A program made the translations under genes and the position numbers. A DNA stretch of 64,000 nucleotides from Vibrio sp. AND4 (lineage in GTDB: Bacteria; Pseudomonadota; Gammaproteobacteria; Enterobacterales; Vibrionaceae): NCBI RefSeq assembly GCF_000171815.1, contig NZ_ABGR01000002.1:186001-250000 (forward strand). Reading direction: 5' to 3'. Positions 9,534-19,997 of the stretch are shown piece after piece. The notes under the pieces were generated by a model. That model saw only the letters and a program-made list of their open reading frames with translations. It was not told the origin of the DNA and made no database searches. Positions within the stretch are counted from its first letter, which is position 1, and each line of letters opens with the position of its first letter.

Positions 9534-12140
9534 ATGTCTCAAGCTCCTCAAGCGAAATATCGCAAAGATTATACAGTGCCATCTCATAACATTACTGATA
9601 TTGATTTGACGTTTGATCTTCATGACAATGACACTATCGTTACCGCAGTCTCAAACATAGTCCAAAAGGCTGAATCAACGACATTAGAACTTGATGGCGA
9701 AGCTCTAGATCTGCGCGGAGTAAAAGTAAATGGTGAAGATTGGACTCATTATAATGTCAAAGAGGCTTCTTTAGTTCTCTCCGATCTGCCAGCAGAATTT
9801 GAATTGACAATCATTACTAAGATCGATCCAGAAGCGAACACTGCGTTGGAAGGTTTATACAAATCAGGTGGTGCATTTTGTACACAGTGTGAAGCAGAGG
9901 GTTTCCGACGCATTACTTATTACTTGGACCGTCCAGACGTTCTTGCAAAATACACAACAAAAGTCATTGCTAATAAAGCGTTATATCCATACCTGCTGAG
10001 CAACGGTAACCGTATTGCTGAAGGGGAAGCTGAAAATGGTCGCCACTGGGTTCAGTGGCAGGACCCACACCCAAAACCCGCTTACTTGTTCGCTTTGGTA
10101 GCCGGTGACTTCGATGTTCTGCACGATACATACACAACGATGTCTGGCCGTGAAGTTGACTTGGAGATCTTCGTCGATAAAGGCAATCTAGATCGCGCAA
10201 GTCATGCGATGACTTCGCTGATCAATTCGATGAAGTGGGATGAAGAGCGCTTCTGCCTTGAATACGATCTTGATGTCTACATGATCGTGGCGGTCGATTT
10301 CTTCAACATGGGCGCGATGGAAAACAAAGGTCTAAACATCTTCAACTCGAAGTTTGTTCTTGCAAACGAAAAAACCGCAACTGACCGCGAGTACCTGGGC
10401 ATTGAAGCGGTAATTGGTCACGAATACTTCCACAACTGGACAGGTAACCGCGTGACTTGTCGTGACTGGTTTCAACTGAGTTTGAAAGAAGGACTAACCG
10501 TATTCCGTGATCAGGAATTCTCATCGGATCTTGGTTCCCGAGCGGTTAACCGTATCGACAACGTGCGCATTATACGTGGTCCTCAGTTTGCGGAGGACTC
10601 TAGTCCAATGTCGCATCCAATTCGTCCAGATAAAGTGATTGAAATGAATAACTTCTACACGTTAACTGTGTATGAAAAGGGCAGCGAAGTGATCCGCATG
10701 TACCACACACTACTTGGCGAAGAAGGCTTCCAAAAAGGCATGAAGCTTTACTTCGAGCGTCATGATGGTACCGCGGCAACGTGTGAAGATTTCGTTTCTG
10801 CAATGGAAGACGCAACCGGCGTTGACCTTAAGCAGTTCCGCTTATGGTACAGCCAGTCTGGTACGCCAACACTTCGTGTAAACAGTGAATACAATGCGGA
10901 AGCAAAAACTTACGCACTAACGGTTGAGCAATTTACTGAAGCAACACACGACCAAGCAGAAAAACAAGCGCTACATATTCCATTTGATATTGAGCTATAC
11001 GCACAAAACGGTGACGTGATTCCCCTGATTATCAACGGTGAATCAGTACACAACGTCCTGGACGTGAAGCAAGACAAGCAGACTTTCGTGTTCGAAAACG
11101 TCGCAGAACAACCAGTGCCATCATTGCTTCGTGAGTTCTCTGCACCAGTTAAATTGGAATACGATTACAGCGATGATGAACTGATTTTCTTGATGAAGCA
11201 CGCAACGAACGATTTTGCTCGTTGGGACGCTAGCCAAATGCTATTAGCGAAATACATTTGTCAAAACGTCACTAATGTTCAAGCAGGTGGAGAGGTTAAG
11301 CTGTCAGAAGACTTGATCGATGCATTCCGTGGTGTCCTACTTGATGCAAATCTTGAACCTGCGTTTATTGCTCAAGTGCTTTCTCTGCCTTCCATCAACG
11401 AAATCACTGGTTGGTACAAGCAGATTGATATTGATGCGGTAGATACGGTACTGAATAAAATTACAGTGTCACTTTCTAAAGAGCTAGAAGATGAGCTGAG
11501 TGCTACTTATCATGCATCGAACCAAGCAGAGTACAGCATTGCTCACGATGCAATTGGTAAACGAGCTTTGCGTAACCAATGTCTGCAGTTCCTAGCTCAC
11601 ACTGAAAAGGGTAACGAGCTAGCGAAAGCGCAATACGAGTCATCAAACAATATGACGGACACGATCGCGGCCATGAGTGCAGCAAACAGTGCACAGCTTG
11701 AATGTCGTGAAGCGCTAATGGCGGATTACAGCGACAAGTGGAAGCATGATGGTCTGGTTATGGACAAATGGTTTGTTCTTCAGGGCAGCAACCCAGTAGA
11801 AAACGCACTTGAGAAAGTGAAAGAAACCATGAGCCACGAAGCATTTAGCTTGAAGAACCCGAACCGTACACGTAGCTTGATTGGTTCTTTCTTAAACGCA
11901 AACCCAGTGCAATTCCATGATAAGTCAGGTTCTGGTTACCAGTTTGCTGGTGAGATCCTTCGTCATTTAAACGAAACCAACCCACAAGTGGCGTCTCGTA
12001 TGATTGATCCTTTATTGAAGTTCCGTAAATACGATGAAAAACGCCAAAAATTGATTCGTGCAGAGCTCGAAAAGCTTAAAGCGATGGACAATCTAGCGAA
12101 AGACTTATTTGAAAAAGTGACGAAAGCACTGGACGAATAA
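9534..12140 (+). CDS. pepN: Aminopeptidase N (M1 family)
   Basis: An M1 metallo-aminopeptidase of 868 residues from the ATG at 9534. This start is preferred over 9528 and an upstream TTG because AAGGA at 9520-9524 is 9 bp before it. The exopeptidase motif GAMEN is at 260-264, and the zinc motif HEYFH is at 296-300, with the third ligand Glu in the following EGLTVF segment. Domain order is the N-terminal beta domain, catalytic domain, and the long helical C-terminal domain. The enzyme removes N-terminal residues from peptides in the cytoplasm during late ATP-dependent protein turnover. Monocistronic or joined with the small DUF2835 gene 65 bp downstream. Confidence 0.97.
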   Translation: MSQAPQAKYRKDYTVPSHNITDIDLTFDLHDNDTIVTAVSNIVQKAESTTLELDGEALDLRGVKVNGEDWTHYNVKEASLVLSDLPAEFELTIITKIDPEANTALEGLYKSGGAFCTQCEAEGFRRITYYLDRPDVLAKYTTKVIANKALYPYLLSNGNRIAEGEAENGRHWVQWQDPHPKPAYLFALVAGDFDVLHDTYTTMSGREVDLEIFVDKGNLDRASHAMTSLINSMKWDEERFCLEYDLDVYMIVAVDFFNMGAMENKGLNIFNSKFVLANEKTATDREYLGIEAVIGHEYFHNWTGNRVTCRDWFQLSLKEGLTVFRDQEFSSDLGSRAVNRIDNVRIIRGPQFAEDSSPMSHPIRPDKVIEMNNFYTLTVYEKGSEVIRMYHTLLGEEGFQKGMKLYFERHDGTAATCEDFVSAMEDATGVDLKQFRLWYSQSGTPTLRVNSEYNAEAKTYALTVEQFTEATHDQAEKQALHIPFDIELYAQNGDVIPLIINGESVHNVLDVKQDKQTFVFENVAEQPVPSLLREFSAPVKLEYDYSDDELIFLMKHATNDFARWDASQMLLAKYICQNVTNVQAGGEVKLSEDLIDAFRGVLLDANLEPAFIAQVLSLPSINEITGWYKQIDIDAVDTVLNKITVSLSKELEDELSATYHASNQAEYSIAHDAIGKRALRNQCLQFLAHTEKGNELAKAQYESSNNMTDTIAAMSAANSAQLECREALMADYSDKWKHDGLVMDKWFVLQGSNPVENALEKVKETMSHEAFSLKNPNRTRSLIGSFLNANPVQFHDKSGSGYQFAGEILRHLNETNPQVASRMIDPLLKFRKYDEKRQKLIRAELEKLKAMDNLAKDLFEKVTKALDE

Positions 12141-12205
12141 CCGACAAAATAATAGGGTGGTCGTTTTGACCACCCTAGTTATTGTCTTGATCAAAATCCA
12201 TACTC

Positions 12206-12424
12206 ATGAACCAGTATCACTTCACTCTTAACATTCCATACCAAACATTTCTTTCACATTACTCTGGTGCCGCAAGTTCGGTACAAGTCATTACTGACAA
12301 GGGGTTAAGGGTGCAACTAGATGCATCAAAATTCCGACCATTTCTCAGTCAATTGGGCATTAAAGGACGTTTTAGACTCACAACTGACCAAAATAGTAAG
12401 TTTCTAAAGTTAGAAGCTCTGTAA
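12206..12424 (+). CDS. DUF2835 family small protein
   Basis: A 72-residue protein matching the DUF2835 family as I remember it: starts MNQYHFTLNIPYQ, with a central QVITDKGLRVQLDASKFRPF segment and a C-terminal strand. There is no signal peptide or membrane segment. Function unknown; the family is widespread in Vibrio and related genera. It sits between pepN and the NAD-glutamate dehydrogenase gene, an arrangement I recall from V. cholerae as well, but the proximity does not by itself reveal a role. Confidence 0.85.
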   Translation: MNQYHFTLNIPYQTFLSHYSGAASSVQVITDKGLRVQLDASKFRPFLSQLGIKGRFRLTTDQNSKFLKLEAL

Positions 12425-12623
12425 TCCCCGATATTTCTAGTGACTTAAACAGGAATCTTAGTCACATAATCAAACATTTCACCTCCTACCACTAGTATTT
12501 CTTGTTAAACATTTGTAATTATGCTTTTACAATAGATGCTTGCATTACCTATGCTTAGTTTCGAGAATAAAACTCGAAGTTGAGTCCCCCTACAAAACAA
12601 CAATTCTAATCTGGAGTGTGAAT

Positions 12624-15600
12624 ATGACCGCGCGTGAAAATGTAGTGCCGGTTCTGCTTGAAAAGGTATATCAGCTAATTCAAGACAAACTCGAGCTTTC
12701 TCACCAGCCGCTTGTAACTAAACTTGCTCAACACCTATTTAGTAACATTGCTGATGATGACTTGATTCAGCGAAACGAATCCGACCTTTATGGTGCTGTT
12801 GTCAGCTTATGGCACCATGTCAATGAACAGAAACCTGAAGATATCTCGGTAAGGGTATTCCACCCAACGGTCAGCCGCCAAGGTTGGCAATCGACTCACA
12901 CCATCGTTGAAATTGTTGTACCAGACAGCCCATTTTTGGTGGACTCCATCAAGATGGCGCTAACGCGGCTCGACCTTGTTTCTCACCTGATGCTCAACAA
13001 CCCTACGCAATTAGAACGCGATAAGAACGGACAAGTGACGGACATTAATGGTGAGGGCGGCGTTCTTCAATCTCTATTTCATATCGAAGTTGATCGCTTA
13101 AGCAGTAAAGAAGAGATGCAAGCGCTTAAAAACGAGCTTCGAACCATTTTGTCTGACACACGCTTGGTTGTTGATGATTGGAAACAAATGGTTGAGAAGC
13201 TTAATATCGTCACTGCCGATCTTGAGAAGAATAAAGATCGAGTGTCAATGAAGACGGATCGTTTGGATGAAACGATCGAATATCTCCGCTGGTTAGGGGA
13301 TCATAACTTCACCTTCATGGGTTACAAAGAATATGATCTTGTCAGCGTTAATGGCGACACTGAGCTTCAACCTGCGAAAGAGAAAGGCCTAGGTCTGTTC
13401 GCCGATGATAACCGCGTTCGTAGCATCAAACTTTCGGAGCTTTCTGACTCAGCGAGGCTTGAAGCAAAAAAACCTTATGCATTGATTATTACTAAGGGTA
13501 ACCAAGCATCTCGCATCCACCGACCAGCATACACTGATTATATTGGCGTCAAGAAGTTTGATGAGAACGGCAAAGTGGTTGGTGAGCACCGATTCACAGG
13601 TCTCTATACTTCAGCTGTATATAACCAAGCAGTACAAAGTATTCCTCTGATTCGCGAAAAAGTCGATCGTATCTTAGAAGCCAGCGGCTATCGTAACGGA
13701 TCGTACTTTTATAAAGCACTGCATAACATATTAGAAAACTACCCGCGTGATGAGCTGCTCCAAGCTCGAGAAGAAGAGCTATTAGAAGTAGGAATGGGCG
13801 TAGTGCAGATGCAAGACCGTGATTTATTGCGCTTGTTTGTACGCAAAGACCCGTTTGGCCGCTTCTTTAGCTGCATGGTTTATACCACGAAAGATCGCTA
13901 CAACACTGAGCTTCGCAGTCAAACCCAGCGTATTCTTAAGCAATACTTCGGTTGTGAGCAAGAAGTTGAATTTACCACCTTCTTTTCAGAAAGCCCGTTG
14001 GCAAGAACCCACTATATTGTACGTGTAGACAATAACAACATTGATGTTGACGTGAAAAAGATTGAGCAGAACTTAATGGAAGTATCGACTTCATGGGATG
14101 ACCGCCTAAAAGAATCCATCATTGCTAACTTTGGTGAGAGTAGAGGTCTTCCACTTTCGAAAGAGTACATGAGCGCGTTCCCGCGTTCATACAAAGAAGA
14201 GATGATGCCAGGCTCTGCGGTTGCAGACATCGAACGTTTAGAAGCGTTAAGCGATGATAACAAACTTGGTATGTTGTTCTATCGTCCGCAAGAAGAAGCG
14301 GCAGAGTCGAAGGCAGTTCGCTTAAAGCTTTATCATCGCGATGAGCCAATTCATCTATCCGATGTGATGCCGATGTTGGAAAATTTGGGTCTACGTGTGA
14401 TCGGTGAATCGCCATATCAGATCGAAACCAAAAACGGTCAAACGTTTTGGATCCTAGATTTCTCCATGCTGCATAAGAGTGAAAATACGGTTGATCTTCG
14501 TGAGGCTCGCGATCGTTTTCAACAAGCTTTTGCTGAAATATGGGCTGGAAATCTAGAGAGTGATGGTTTTAACCGCCTGTTATTAGGTGCTTCTTTGTCT
14601 GGTCGTGAGATCTCAATTCTTCGTGCTTATGCACGCTACATGCGTCAAGTTGGCTTCCCATTTAGCCAACAATACATTGAAGATACTCTTAGCCATTATC
14701 CAGATTTGGCAACTGGTCTTGTTAACCTGTTCACTAAGCGATTCGATCCAAAACACAAAGGCAGTGAAAAAGGTCAAAACGACCTTATTAAGAAAATAAC
14801 GGCAGAGTTGGATCGTGTGGAAAGCCTGGATGACGATCGTATTATCCGTCGCTACATGGAAATGATCACGGCAACATTGCGTACTAACTACTATCAGTTG
14901 GGCGAGAATAACCAGCCGAAGCCTTGGCTGTCATTAAAAATGAAGCCAAGCGAAATCCCAGATATTCCTCAACCAGTACCTGCATTTGAAATTTTTGTGT
15001 ACGCTCCGGACATTGAGGGTGTGCACTTGCGTGGTGGTAAAGTTGCACGTGGTGGTTTACGTTGGTCAGACCGTCAAGAGGATTTTCGTACAGAGATCCT
15101 AGGCCTAGTCAAAGCACAACAGGTTAAAAACACGGTAATCGTTCCAGTGGGTGCGAAAGGTGGTTTTGTTTGTAAGCGACAGCACACTCTGACCACGCGT
15201 GATGAAATTTTTGCGGAAGGCCAACGCTGCTACAAACGTTTCATCCGCGCACTTCTAGACGTTTCCGATAACATCATTGAAGGCGAGGTAATTCCACCGA
15301 AGAACGTTGTGCGTCATGACGAAGATGACCCATACTTGGTTGTCGCTGCCGATAAAGGCACTGCGACGTTTTCTGATTTAGCAAACTCTGTTTCAGATGA
15401 ATACAACTTCTGGCTAGGTGATGCGTTTGCTTCAGGCGGCTCGAATGGCTACGACCACAAAGCGATGGGCATCACAGCGAAAGGTGGTTGGGAGTCGGTG
15501 AAACGTCATTTCCGAGAAATGGGTATCAACTGTCAAACAACAGACTTCACCGTAATTGGTGTGGGTGATATGGCCGGCGACGTATTTGGAAACGGCATGT

Positions 15601-17465
15601 TGCTATCTAAGCACATTCGTCTGCAAGCGGCGTTTAACCACATGCACATCTTTATTGATCCGAATCCAGATTCAGCCACCAGCTGGGAAGAGCGTAATCG
15701 CTTATTTAATCTGCCTCGATCGAGTTGGGAAGATTACAACTCAGCTTTGATCTCGAAGGGTGGTGGTATTTTCTCTCGTCGTTCTAAATCGATCCAATTA
15801 TCACCAGAAATCCAAAAAATGTTGGGCACGAAGAAAACATCTTTAGCGCCAAACGATCTGATTAAAATGATCCTGCAGATGAAGGTGGATCTACTCTGGA
15901 ATGGTGGTATCGGCACATACGTTAAAGCCTCTAGCGAAACACATACTGATGTTGGTGATCGTGCAAACGACGTTCTTCGCATCGACGGGCGTGATTTAAA
16001 AGCGAAAGTTGTTGGCGAAGGTGGAAATTTGGGGATGACCCAGCTTGGACGTATCGAGTTTGCAACGACAGGTGGTCGCGTTAACACCGACTTTGTAGAT
16101 AATGTCGGCGGCGTTGACTGTTCCGACAACGAGGTGAACATTAAGATCTTCTTAAATGGTCTTGTGTCGAATGGCGATCTAACCGTAAAACAACGTAACC
16201 AAATACTTGTATCGATGGAAGACGAGGTGGGTGAAATTGTATTAGACGATGCGTACCGTCAATCTGAATCGATTTCAGTGACTGAGCAGCAAGGGGTCGG
16301 AATCGTTAAAGAGCAAATCCGTTTCATTCATACTATGGAGAAAGCAGGGTACTTGGATCGTGCTCTTGAGTACATTCCAGATGATGAAACGCTGATTGAG
16401 CGCGAAAAACAAGGCCTTGGCCTGACTCGTCCTGAGCTCTCTGTTCTTGTTGCTTACGGCAAGATGGTTCTTAAAGAGCTGTTGGTTGCTGATGACATTG
16501 CAAATGATGAATTCCATGGCAAACAGTTAGCCGCTTACTTCCCAAGTGAGTTACGCCGTAACTATAAAGATCAAATGGTGAACCACCCATTACGTGCTGA
16601 AATCATCGCAACTGGGTTGGCAAACCAAATGGTCAATGAAATGGGCTGTAATTTCGTGACTCGTTTGCAAGAAGAGACGGGCGCGAGTGTGGTCGATATC
16701 GCGAATGCTTACAGTGCGACTCGTGAGATCTTCGAATTAGAAGATATTCTAAAACAAACACGCGCGCTGGATAACATTGCTACAGCACAAGCGCAGTATG
16801 AAATTATGTTTTATGTCCGTCGCGCATTGCGCCGTATTTCTCGTTGGCTACTTCGCAACCGCAGTGGTAAGAATACGGTAACCGAGTTAGTGGCACTGTA
16901 TAAAGATGATGTTCATACTATTACTGAAACACTTGACACCATGTTAGTTGCTTCAGAAGTAGAAGAGCATAACGATCTTGCTCAGAAGTGGATTGAACGT
17001 GGTATAGAAAAGGATCTGGCCAATCACGTTGCTCGTCTTTCTAGCCTACAATCAGCGCTGGATATTTCCGCTGTGGCAAGCGAAACGGGTAAAACGGTTG
17101 AGCAAGCCTCTAAACTTTACTTTAACTTAGGTGACCGCTTATCACTTCACTGGTTCTTGAAGCAAATTAACAGTCAAGCAGTAGACAACAATTGGCAAGC
17201 ACTTGCGCGAGCAGCGTTTCGCGAGGATCTCGATTGGCAACAACGACAATTGACGGCTCAAGTTCTAACCTGCGGTTGCTCGACCGAAGACCTAGACGTG
17301 ATGCAAGCACTAGAAGATTGGATGACAACCAATGAACGATCACTTCATCGTTGGGAAAGTATCTTGAACGAGTTTAAAGTTGGATCTGTTCATGAGTTTG
17401 CGAAATTCTCTGTCGCGCTAAGAGAGTTGGTTCTACTCAACTTAAACTGCTCTTCAAACGAATAG
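12624..17465 (+). CDS. Large NAD-dependent glutamate dehydrogenase
   Basis: A 1613-residue protein of the 180-kDa NAD-GDH class (converts L-glutamate to 2-oxoglutarate and ammonia, a catabolic route). The start at 12624 (GGAG about 10 bp upstream, reading MTARENVVPVLL) is preferred over an upstream in-frame TTG, because it gives the usual family length. An N-terminal regulatory half contains ACT-like regions. The catalytic core lies in the second half, with the glutamate-binding block RGGKVARGGLRWSDR near residue 800 and the K-rich PVGAKGGFVCK stretch. The helical C-terminal domain is intact. Single-gene unit closed by a strong terminator. In other bacteria this class is allosterically controlled by amino acids. 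Confidence 0.95.
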   Translation: MTARENVVPVLLEKVYQLIQDKLELSHQPLVTKLAQHLFSNIADDDLIQRNESDLYGAVVSLWHHVNEQKPEDISVRVFHPTVSRQGWQSTHTIVEIVVPDSPFLVDSIKMALTRLDLVSHLMLNNPTQLERDKNGQVTDINGEGGVLQSLFHIEVDRLSSKEEMQALKNELRTILSDTRLVVDDWKQMVEKLNIVTADLEKNKDRVSMKTDRLDETIEYLRWLGDHNFTFMGYKEYDLVSVNGDTELQPAKEKGLGLFADDNRVRSIKLSELSDSARLEAKKPYALIITKGNQASRIHRPAYTDYIGVKKFDENGKVVGEHRFTGLYTSAVYNQAVQSIPLIREKVDRILEASGYRNGSYFYKALHNILENYPRDELLQAREEELLEVGMGVVQMQDRDLLRLFVRKDPFGRFFSCMVYTTKDRYNTELRSQTQRILKQYFGCEQEVEFTTFFSESPLARTHYIVRVDNNNIDVDVKKIEQNLMEVSTSWDDRLKESIIANFGESRGLPLSKEYMSAFPRSYKEEMMPGSAVADIERLEALSDDNKLGMLFYRPQEEAAESKAVRLKLYHRDEPIHLSDVMPMLENLGLRVIGESPYQIETKNGQTFWILDFSMLHKSENTVDLREARDRFQQAFAEIWAGNLESDGFNRLLLGASLSGREISILRAYARYMRQVGFPFSQQYIEDTLSHYPDLATGLVNLFTKRFDPKHKGSEKGQNDLIKKITAELDRVESLDDDRIIRRYMEMITATLRTNYYQLGENNQPKPWLSLKMKPSEIPDIPQPVPAFEIFVYAPDIEGVHLRGGKVARGGLRWSDRQEDFRTEILGLVKAQQVKNTVIVPVGAKGGFVCKRQHTLTTRDEIFAEGQRCYKRFIRALLDVSDNIIEGEVIPPKNVVRHDEDDPYLVVAADKGTATFSDLANSVSDEYNFWLGDAFASGGSNGYDHKAMGITAKGGWESVKRHFREMGINCQTTDFTVIGVGDMAGDVFGNGMLLSKHIRLQAAFNHMHIFIDPNPDSATSWEERNRLFNLPRSSWEDYNSALISKGGGIFSRRSKSIQLSPEIQKMLGTKKTSLAPNDLIKMILQMKVDLLWNGGIGTYVKASSETHTDVGDRANDVLRIDGRDLKAKVVGEGGNLGMTQLGRIEFATTGGRVNTDFVDNVGGVDCSDNEVNIKIFLNGLVSNGDLTVKQRNQILVSMEDEVGEIVLDDAYRQSESISVTEQQGVGIVKEQIRFIHTMEKAGYLDRALEYIPDDETLIEREKQGLGLTRPELSVLVAYGKMVLKELLVADDIANDEFHGKQLAAYFPSELRRNYKDQMVNHPLRAEIIATGLANQMVNEMGCNFVTRLQEETGASVVDIANAYSATREIFELEDILKQTRALDNIATAQAQYEIMFYVRRALRRISRWLLRNRSGKNTVTELVALYKDDVHTITETLDTMLVASEVEEHNDLAQKWIERGIEKDLANHVARLSSLQSALDISAVASETGKTVEQASKLYFNLGDRLSLHWFLKQINSQAVDNNWQALARAAFREDLDWQQRQLTAQVLTCGCSTEDLDVMQALEDWMTTNERSLHRWESILNEFKVGSVHEFAKFSVALRELVLLNLNCSSNE

Positions 17466-17483
17466 GGTATATACTCCTTAAAA

Positions 17484-17507
17484 GCCTCGCAATTGCGAGG
17501 CTTTTTT
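17484..17507 (+). terminator. Terminator of the glutamate dehydrogenase gene
   Basis: The palindrome GCCTCGCAATTGCGAGGC (17484-17501) is followed by six T and begins 18 bp after the stop codon. Confidence 0.92.
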
Positions 17508-17695
17508 ATATTGAAACGATGTAAATTTGTATTTTTAGTTACAGTGTCATGTATCATCTAAGTTTTTATCGCATAAAATCGTTTGCCTTTGTCAGGAAGG
17601 CTATTGTTTTATATGACGAACATCCCCTTAAAAAATTGATTTATAAGCTAAAAATTCCACTGTAAGTACTATTTTGCTGAATTCATTCATTTTCA

Positions 17696-17751
17696 TTGAA
17701 TTGAGATAAAAAACAGTAAATAATACCTACCCGTTTACACGGGGCTTTTTT
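17696..17751 (+). promoter_or_regulatory. pyrD promoter and pyrimidine-type leader hairpin
   Basis: A plausible promoter has -35 TTGAAT (17696-17701) and -10 AATAAT (17719-17724) with a 17-bp spacer. The expected start falls on the C run at 17730-17732. From there the RNA would begin with CCCG, which can pair with CGGG at 17740-17743, followed by six T (17746-17751) and the GGAG ribosome site at 17757-17760. In E. coli, pyrC and pyrD are controlled by start-site switching at a C/G run that either forms or avoids a 5' hairpin. The layout here resembles that, though the stem does not itself cover the ribosome site. A short attenuator is the alternative. Confidence 0.5.
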
Positions 17752-17765
17752 CTTTCGGAGGCACA

Positions 17766-18776
17766 ATGCTTTACCGTCTAGCCAGAACTGGCTTTTTTCA
17801 ACTTGATGCCGAAAAGGCACATGATCTTGCAATCAAAAACTTCCAGCGCTTTAACGGCACTCCTCTCGACCTTTGTTATCGACAGCAATTACCAAATCGT
17901 CCAGTAGAATGCATGGGGCTGACATTCCGCAACCCAGTAGGCCTTGCGGCTGGTTTAGACAAGAATGGCGAATGCATCGAAGCATTTGATGCTATGGGCT
18001 TTGGTTTTATCGAGGTTGGTACTGTTACGCCTCGTCCACAGTTGGGTAACGAAAAGCCTCGCTTGTTCCGCTTAGTTGAAGCCGAAGGTATCATCAACCG
18101 CATGGGCTTTAATAATCTTGGTGTCGATTATCTGGTTGAGAATGTGAAGAAGGCGAAATACAACTGCGTTCTTGGCATCAATATTGGCAAAAATAAAAAT
18201 ACGCCAATTGAGAAAGGGGTAGAGGACTACCTGATTTGTATGGAAAAAGTGTATGAGCACGCGGGATACATTGCCGTAAATATCTCGTCACCAAATACAC
18301 CTGGACTTCGTTCTCTGCAATACGGTGAAGCGCTTGATGAGCTATTATCTGAACTCAAATCAAAACAAGCAGAATTGGCAGAAAAACATGGTAAATATGT
18401 ACCGCTTGCACTAAAAATTGCGCCAGATTTGAGTGACGAGGAAATCAGCCAGATTTGTGAGTCTCTGATTGAAAACAATATTGACGGTGTGATCGCAACA
18501 AACACGACGTTGGACCGCACAGTCGTTGATGGCATGAAGCATGCGAACGAGGCGGGTGGCCTAAGTGGGCGCCCAATGCAATCTCGTTCAACGGAAGTGG
18601 TGCGTAAACTTCATGAAGAACTCGGTGACAAACTTCCTATCATAGGTGTGGGCGGTGTTGACTCATACGTTGCAGCAAAAGAGAAGATGATGGCAGGAGC
18701 TCGACTTGTCCAAGTTTACACTGGATTCATCTACCACGGGCCGAGACTCGTACGTGATATTGTTAAAAACCTATAA
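17766..18776 (+). CDS. pyrD: Dihydroorotate dehydrogenase, class 2 (quinone-linked)
   Basis: A 336-residue protein, the same length as E. coli PyrD. The N-terminal amphipathic helices ([19 protein letters not shown]) mark the membrane-associated class 2 enzymes. The active-site loop [14 protein letters not shown] places the catalytic base Ser at residue 175, as in E. coli. The FMN-binding segments GVGGVDS and VQVYTGFIY are near the C-terminus. It oxidises dihydroorotate to orotate and passes electrons to quinone in de novo pyrimidine synthesis. The GGAGGC ribosome site lies 5 bp upstream. The leader suggests pyrimidine control. Followed by its own terminator and then zapC. Confidence 0.97.
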   Translation: MLYRLARTGFFQLDAEKAHDLAIKNFQRFNGTPLDLCYRQQLPNRPVECMGLTFRNPVGLAAGLDKNGECIEAFDAMGFGFIEVGTVTPRPQLGNEKPRLFRLVEAEGIINRMGFNNLGVDYLVENVKKAKYNCVLGINIGKNKNTPIEKGVEDYLICMEKVYEHAGYIAVNISSPNTPGLRSLQYGEALDELLSELKSKQAELAEKHGKYVPLALKIAPDLSDEEISQICESLIENNIDGVIATNTTLDRTVVDGMKHANEAGGLSGRPMQSRSTEVVRKLHEELGDKLPIIGVGGVDSYVAAKEKMMAGARLVQVYTGFIYHGPRLVRDIVKNL

Positions 18777-18820
18777 GAAAAAGCATTAAATAGCAGAGAA
18801 ATCGCGGCTTGTTACAAGAA

Positions 18821-18849
18821 AAAGAGGAATTCGTTTCCTCTTTTTTTTT
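18821..18849 (+). terminator. Terminator of pyrD
   Basis: A 9-bp stem AAAGAGGAA pairing with TTCCTCTTT, with a short TTCG-containing loop, runs directly into a T tract of about nine bases (18841-18849). Confidence 0.9.
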
Positions 18850-18944
18850 ATTCGTTCGTTTGTAGAATTTAATATTATGAGTAGGTAACTAAGCGTCTTA
18901 CCTCTTATTACTGATTAACTAGTCACAAACAAGAGAACGTAATA

Positions 18945-19487
18945 ATGCTTAAACCCAGCGACAAATGGAATTGGTATTTTGACGAGCAGAAAGCTTGCCT
19001 AATGCTGGATTTAGGGGAGGAGATGATTTTCCAAACCAATCTAAGCCGTAAGCTGTTGGTCAATTGTGCCTTCTCAGACAATGAATTTACCGTTGATGAC
19101 GCAAGTGCGTTCCAAACGTACAACGAGAAAATCCGGTGTCTTGACATCAACGAATACCGCCAAGCCGAACTTACGCTCTATTGCGTAGCTGCGAAACGCT
19201 TTCATAAGCCCGTTCAGCCTAAGAGTTGGTTCTTTGACGCCCAATGCGATGGGCACGAGCCAGAAGAAGGGGACATGGTCTTTTTAACAAACCGTTATTC
19301 AGAAGGCATTTTCATCGTGTTAGAGTCGGGAGAGGCATCAAGTCTTTGCGCTTATGTAGGAAAAGATGAATTCCTGCTCGATGGCAACAAAGCGCTATCA
19401 TTCGGACAACCAATTAAAGTGATGCACGATCGCATGGTATGCGCCAAGCATTTATTTATGACGGTGCCAATGGCAATGGTGGGCTAG
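18945..19487 (+). CDS. zapC: Cell division protein ZapC
   Basis: A 180-residue protein beginning MLKPSDKWNWYFDEQ, matching the conserved N-terminus of ZapC (K-P-x-D-x-W-x-W-Y-x-D-E). The internal segment FHKPVQPKSWFFDAQ and acidic patches also fit. ZapC binds FtsZ at mid-cell and stabilises the Z-ring by promoting lateral bundling of protofilaments. Position directly after pyrD is conserved in enterobacteria and vibrios, which supports the call. It lies between two terminators, so it is probably transcribed from its own promoter in 18850-18940. No signal peptide; cytoplasmic. Confidence 0.92.
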   Translation: MLKPSDKWNWYFDEQKACLMLDLGEEMIFQTNLSRKLLVNCAFSDNEFTVDDASAFQTYNEKIRCLDINEYRQAELTLYCVAAKRFHKPVQPKSWFFDAQCDGHEPEEGDMVFLTNRYSEGIFIVLESGEASSLCAYVGKDEFLLDGNKALSFGQPIKVMHDRMVCAKHLFMTVPMAMVG

Positions 19488-19529
19488 TTCCCTTTGATTT
19501 TTTCTCTATTTTCGTTCCTTTTTTACATT

Positions 19530-19557
19530 AATCGACCAAGCTAGGTCGATTTTTTTT
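19530..19557 (+). terminator. Terminator of zapC
   Basis: The stem AATCGACC (19530-19537) pairs with GGTCGATT (19544-19551); the T tract continues to 19557. Confidence 0.88.
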
Positions 19558-19997
19558 ACTCAAATTTTATCATTATCCCCTCCGTATAAACTTCAGTGTC
19601 GCTGTAGGCGAGGGCATTAACGTGCTTAATATACGACGCTGCTCAATTTTATTTCAACTTTAGCATTTTAGCATCCGCTTAAATTAGGCCATCTAACGAC
19701 AATAAATCCACCATTTATTCCCCTTTAGTTGGGTTTTGTAAGTAGATTACACATTAAATTACCCTCTGGTATAGTCCAGATTTGCGCTGAATAAGTATTC
19801 GCTTACCCCATGGGGCACATTTTTATTAGACGATAATTTAAGAGATGTATTTTTCTTATGGATGGATGTGGTTTGACTTTCAACAAAAGAGATTGGTGAG
19901 TGTTTGCGCTAACGAAAGAGAAATCGCCTTTAAAAACGAGGCATTGATCGTAAAGTCAGGTATAATTAAAAGCATTTTTTATCGACGAAAGAACACT
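19558..19997 (+). promoter_or_regulatory. Intergenic region with likely rlmKL promoter
   Basis: This 440-bp AT-rich gap has no convincing gene. A perfect TATAAT at 19961-19966 lies 31 bp before the rlmKL ATG. An open frame extends upstream of that ATG to 19845 but would overlap this promoter, and it has no ribosome site, so I treat it as non-coding. Confidence 0.45.

Noticed and set aside
15734..16141. 135-codon minus-strand frame inside the glutamate dehydrogenase gene
   Set aside because: Lies opposite conserved catalytic codons; no start signal or family resemblance.
19845..19997. Upstream extension of rlmKL by 51 codons
   Set aside because: It overlaps a TATAAT promoter box and would make the protein longer than the family; the ATG at 19998 fits.
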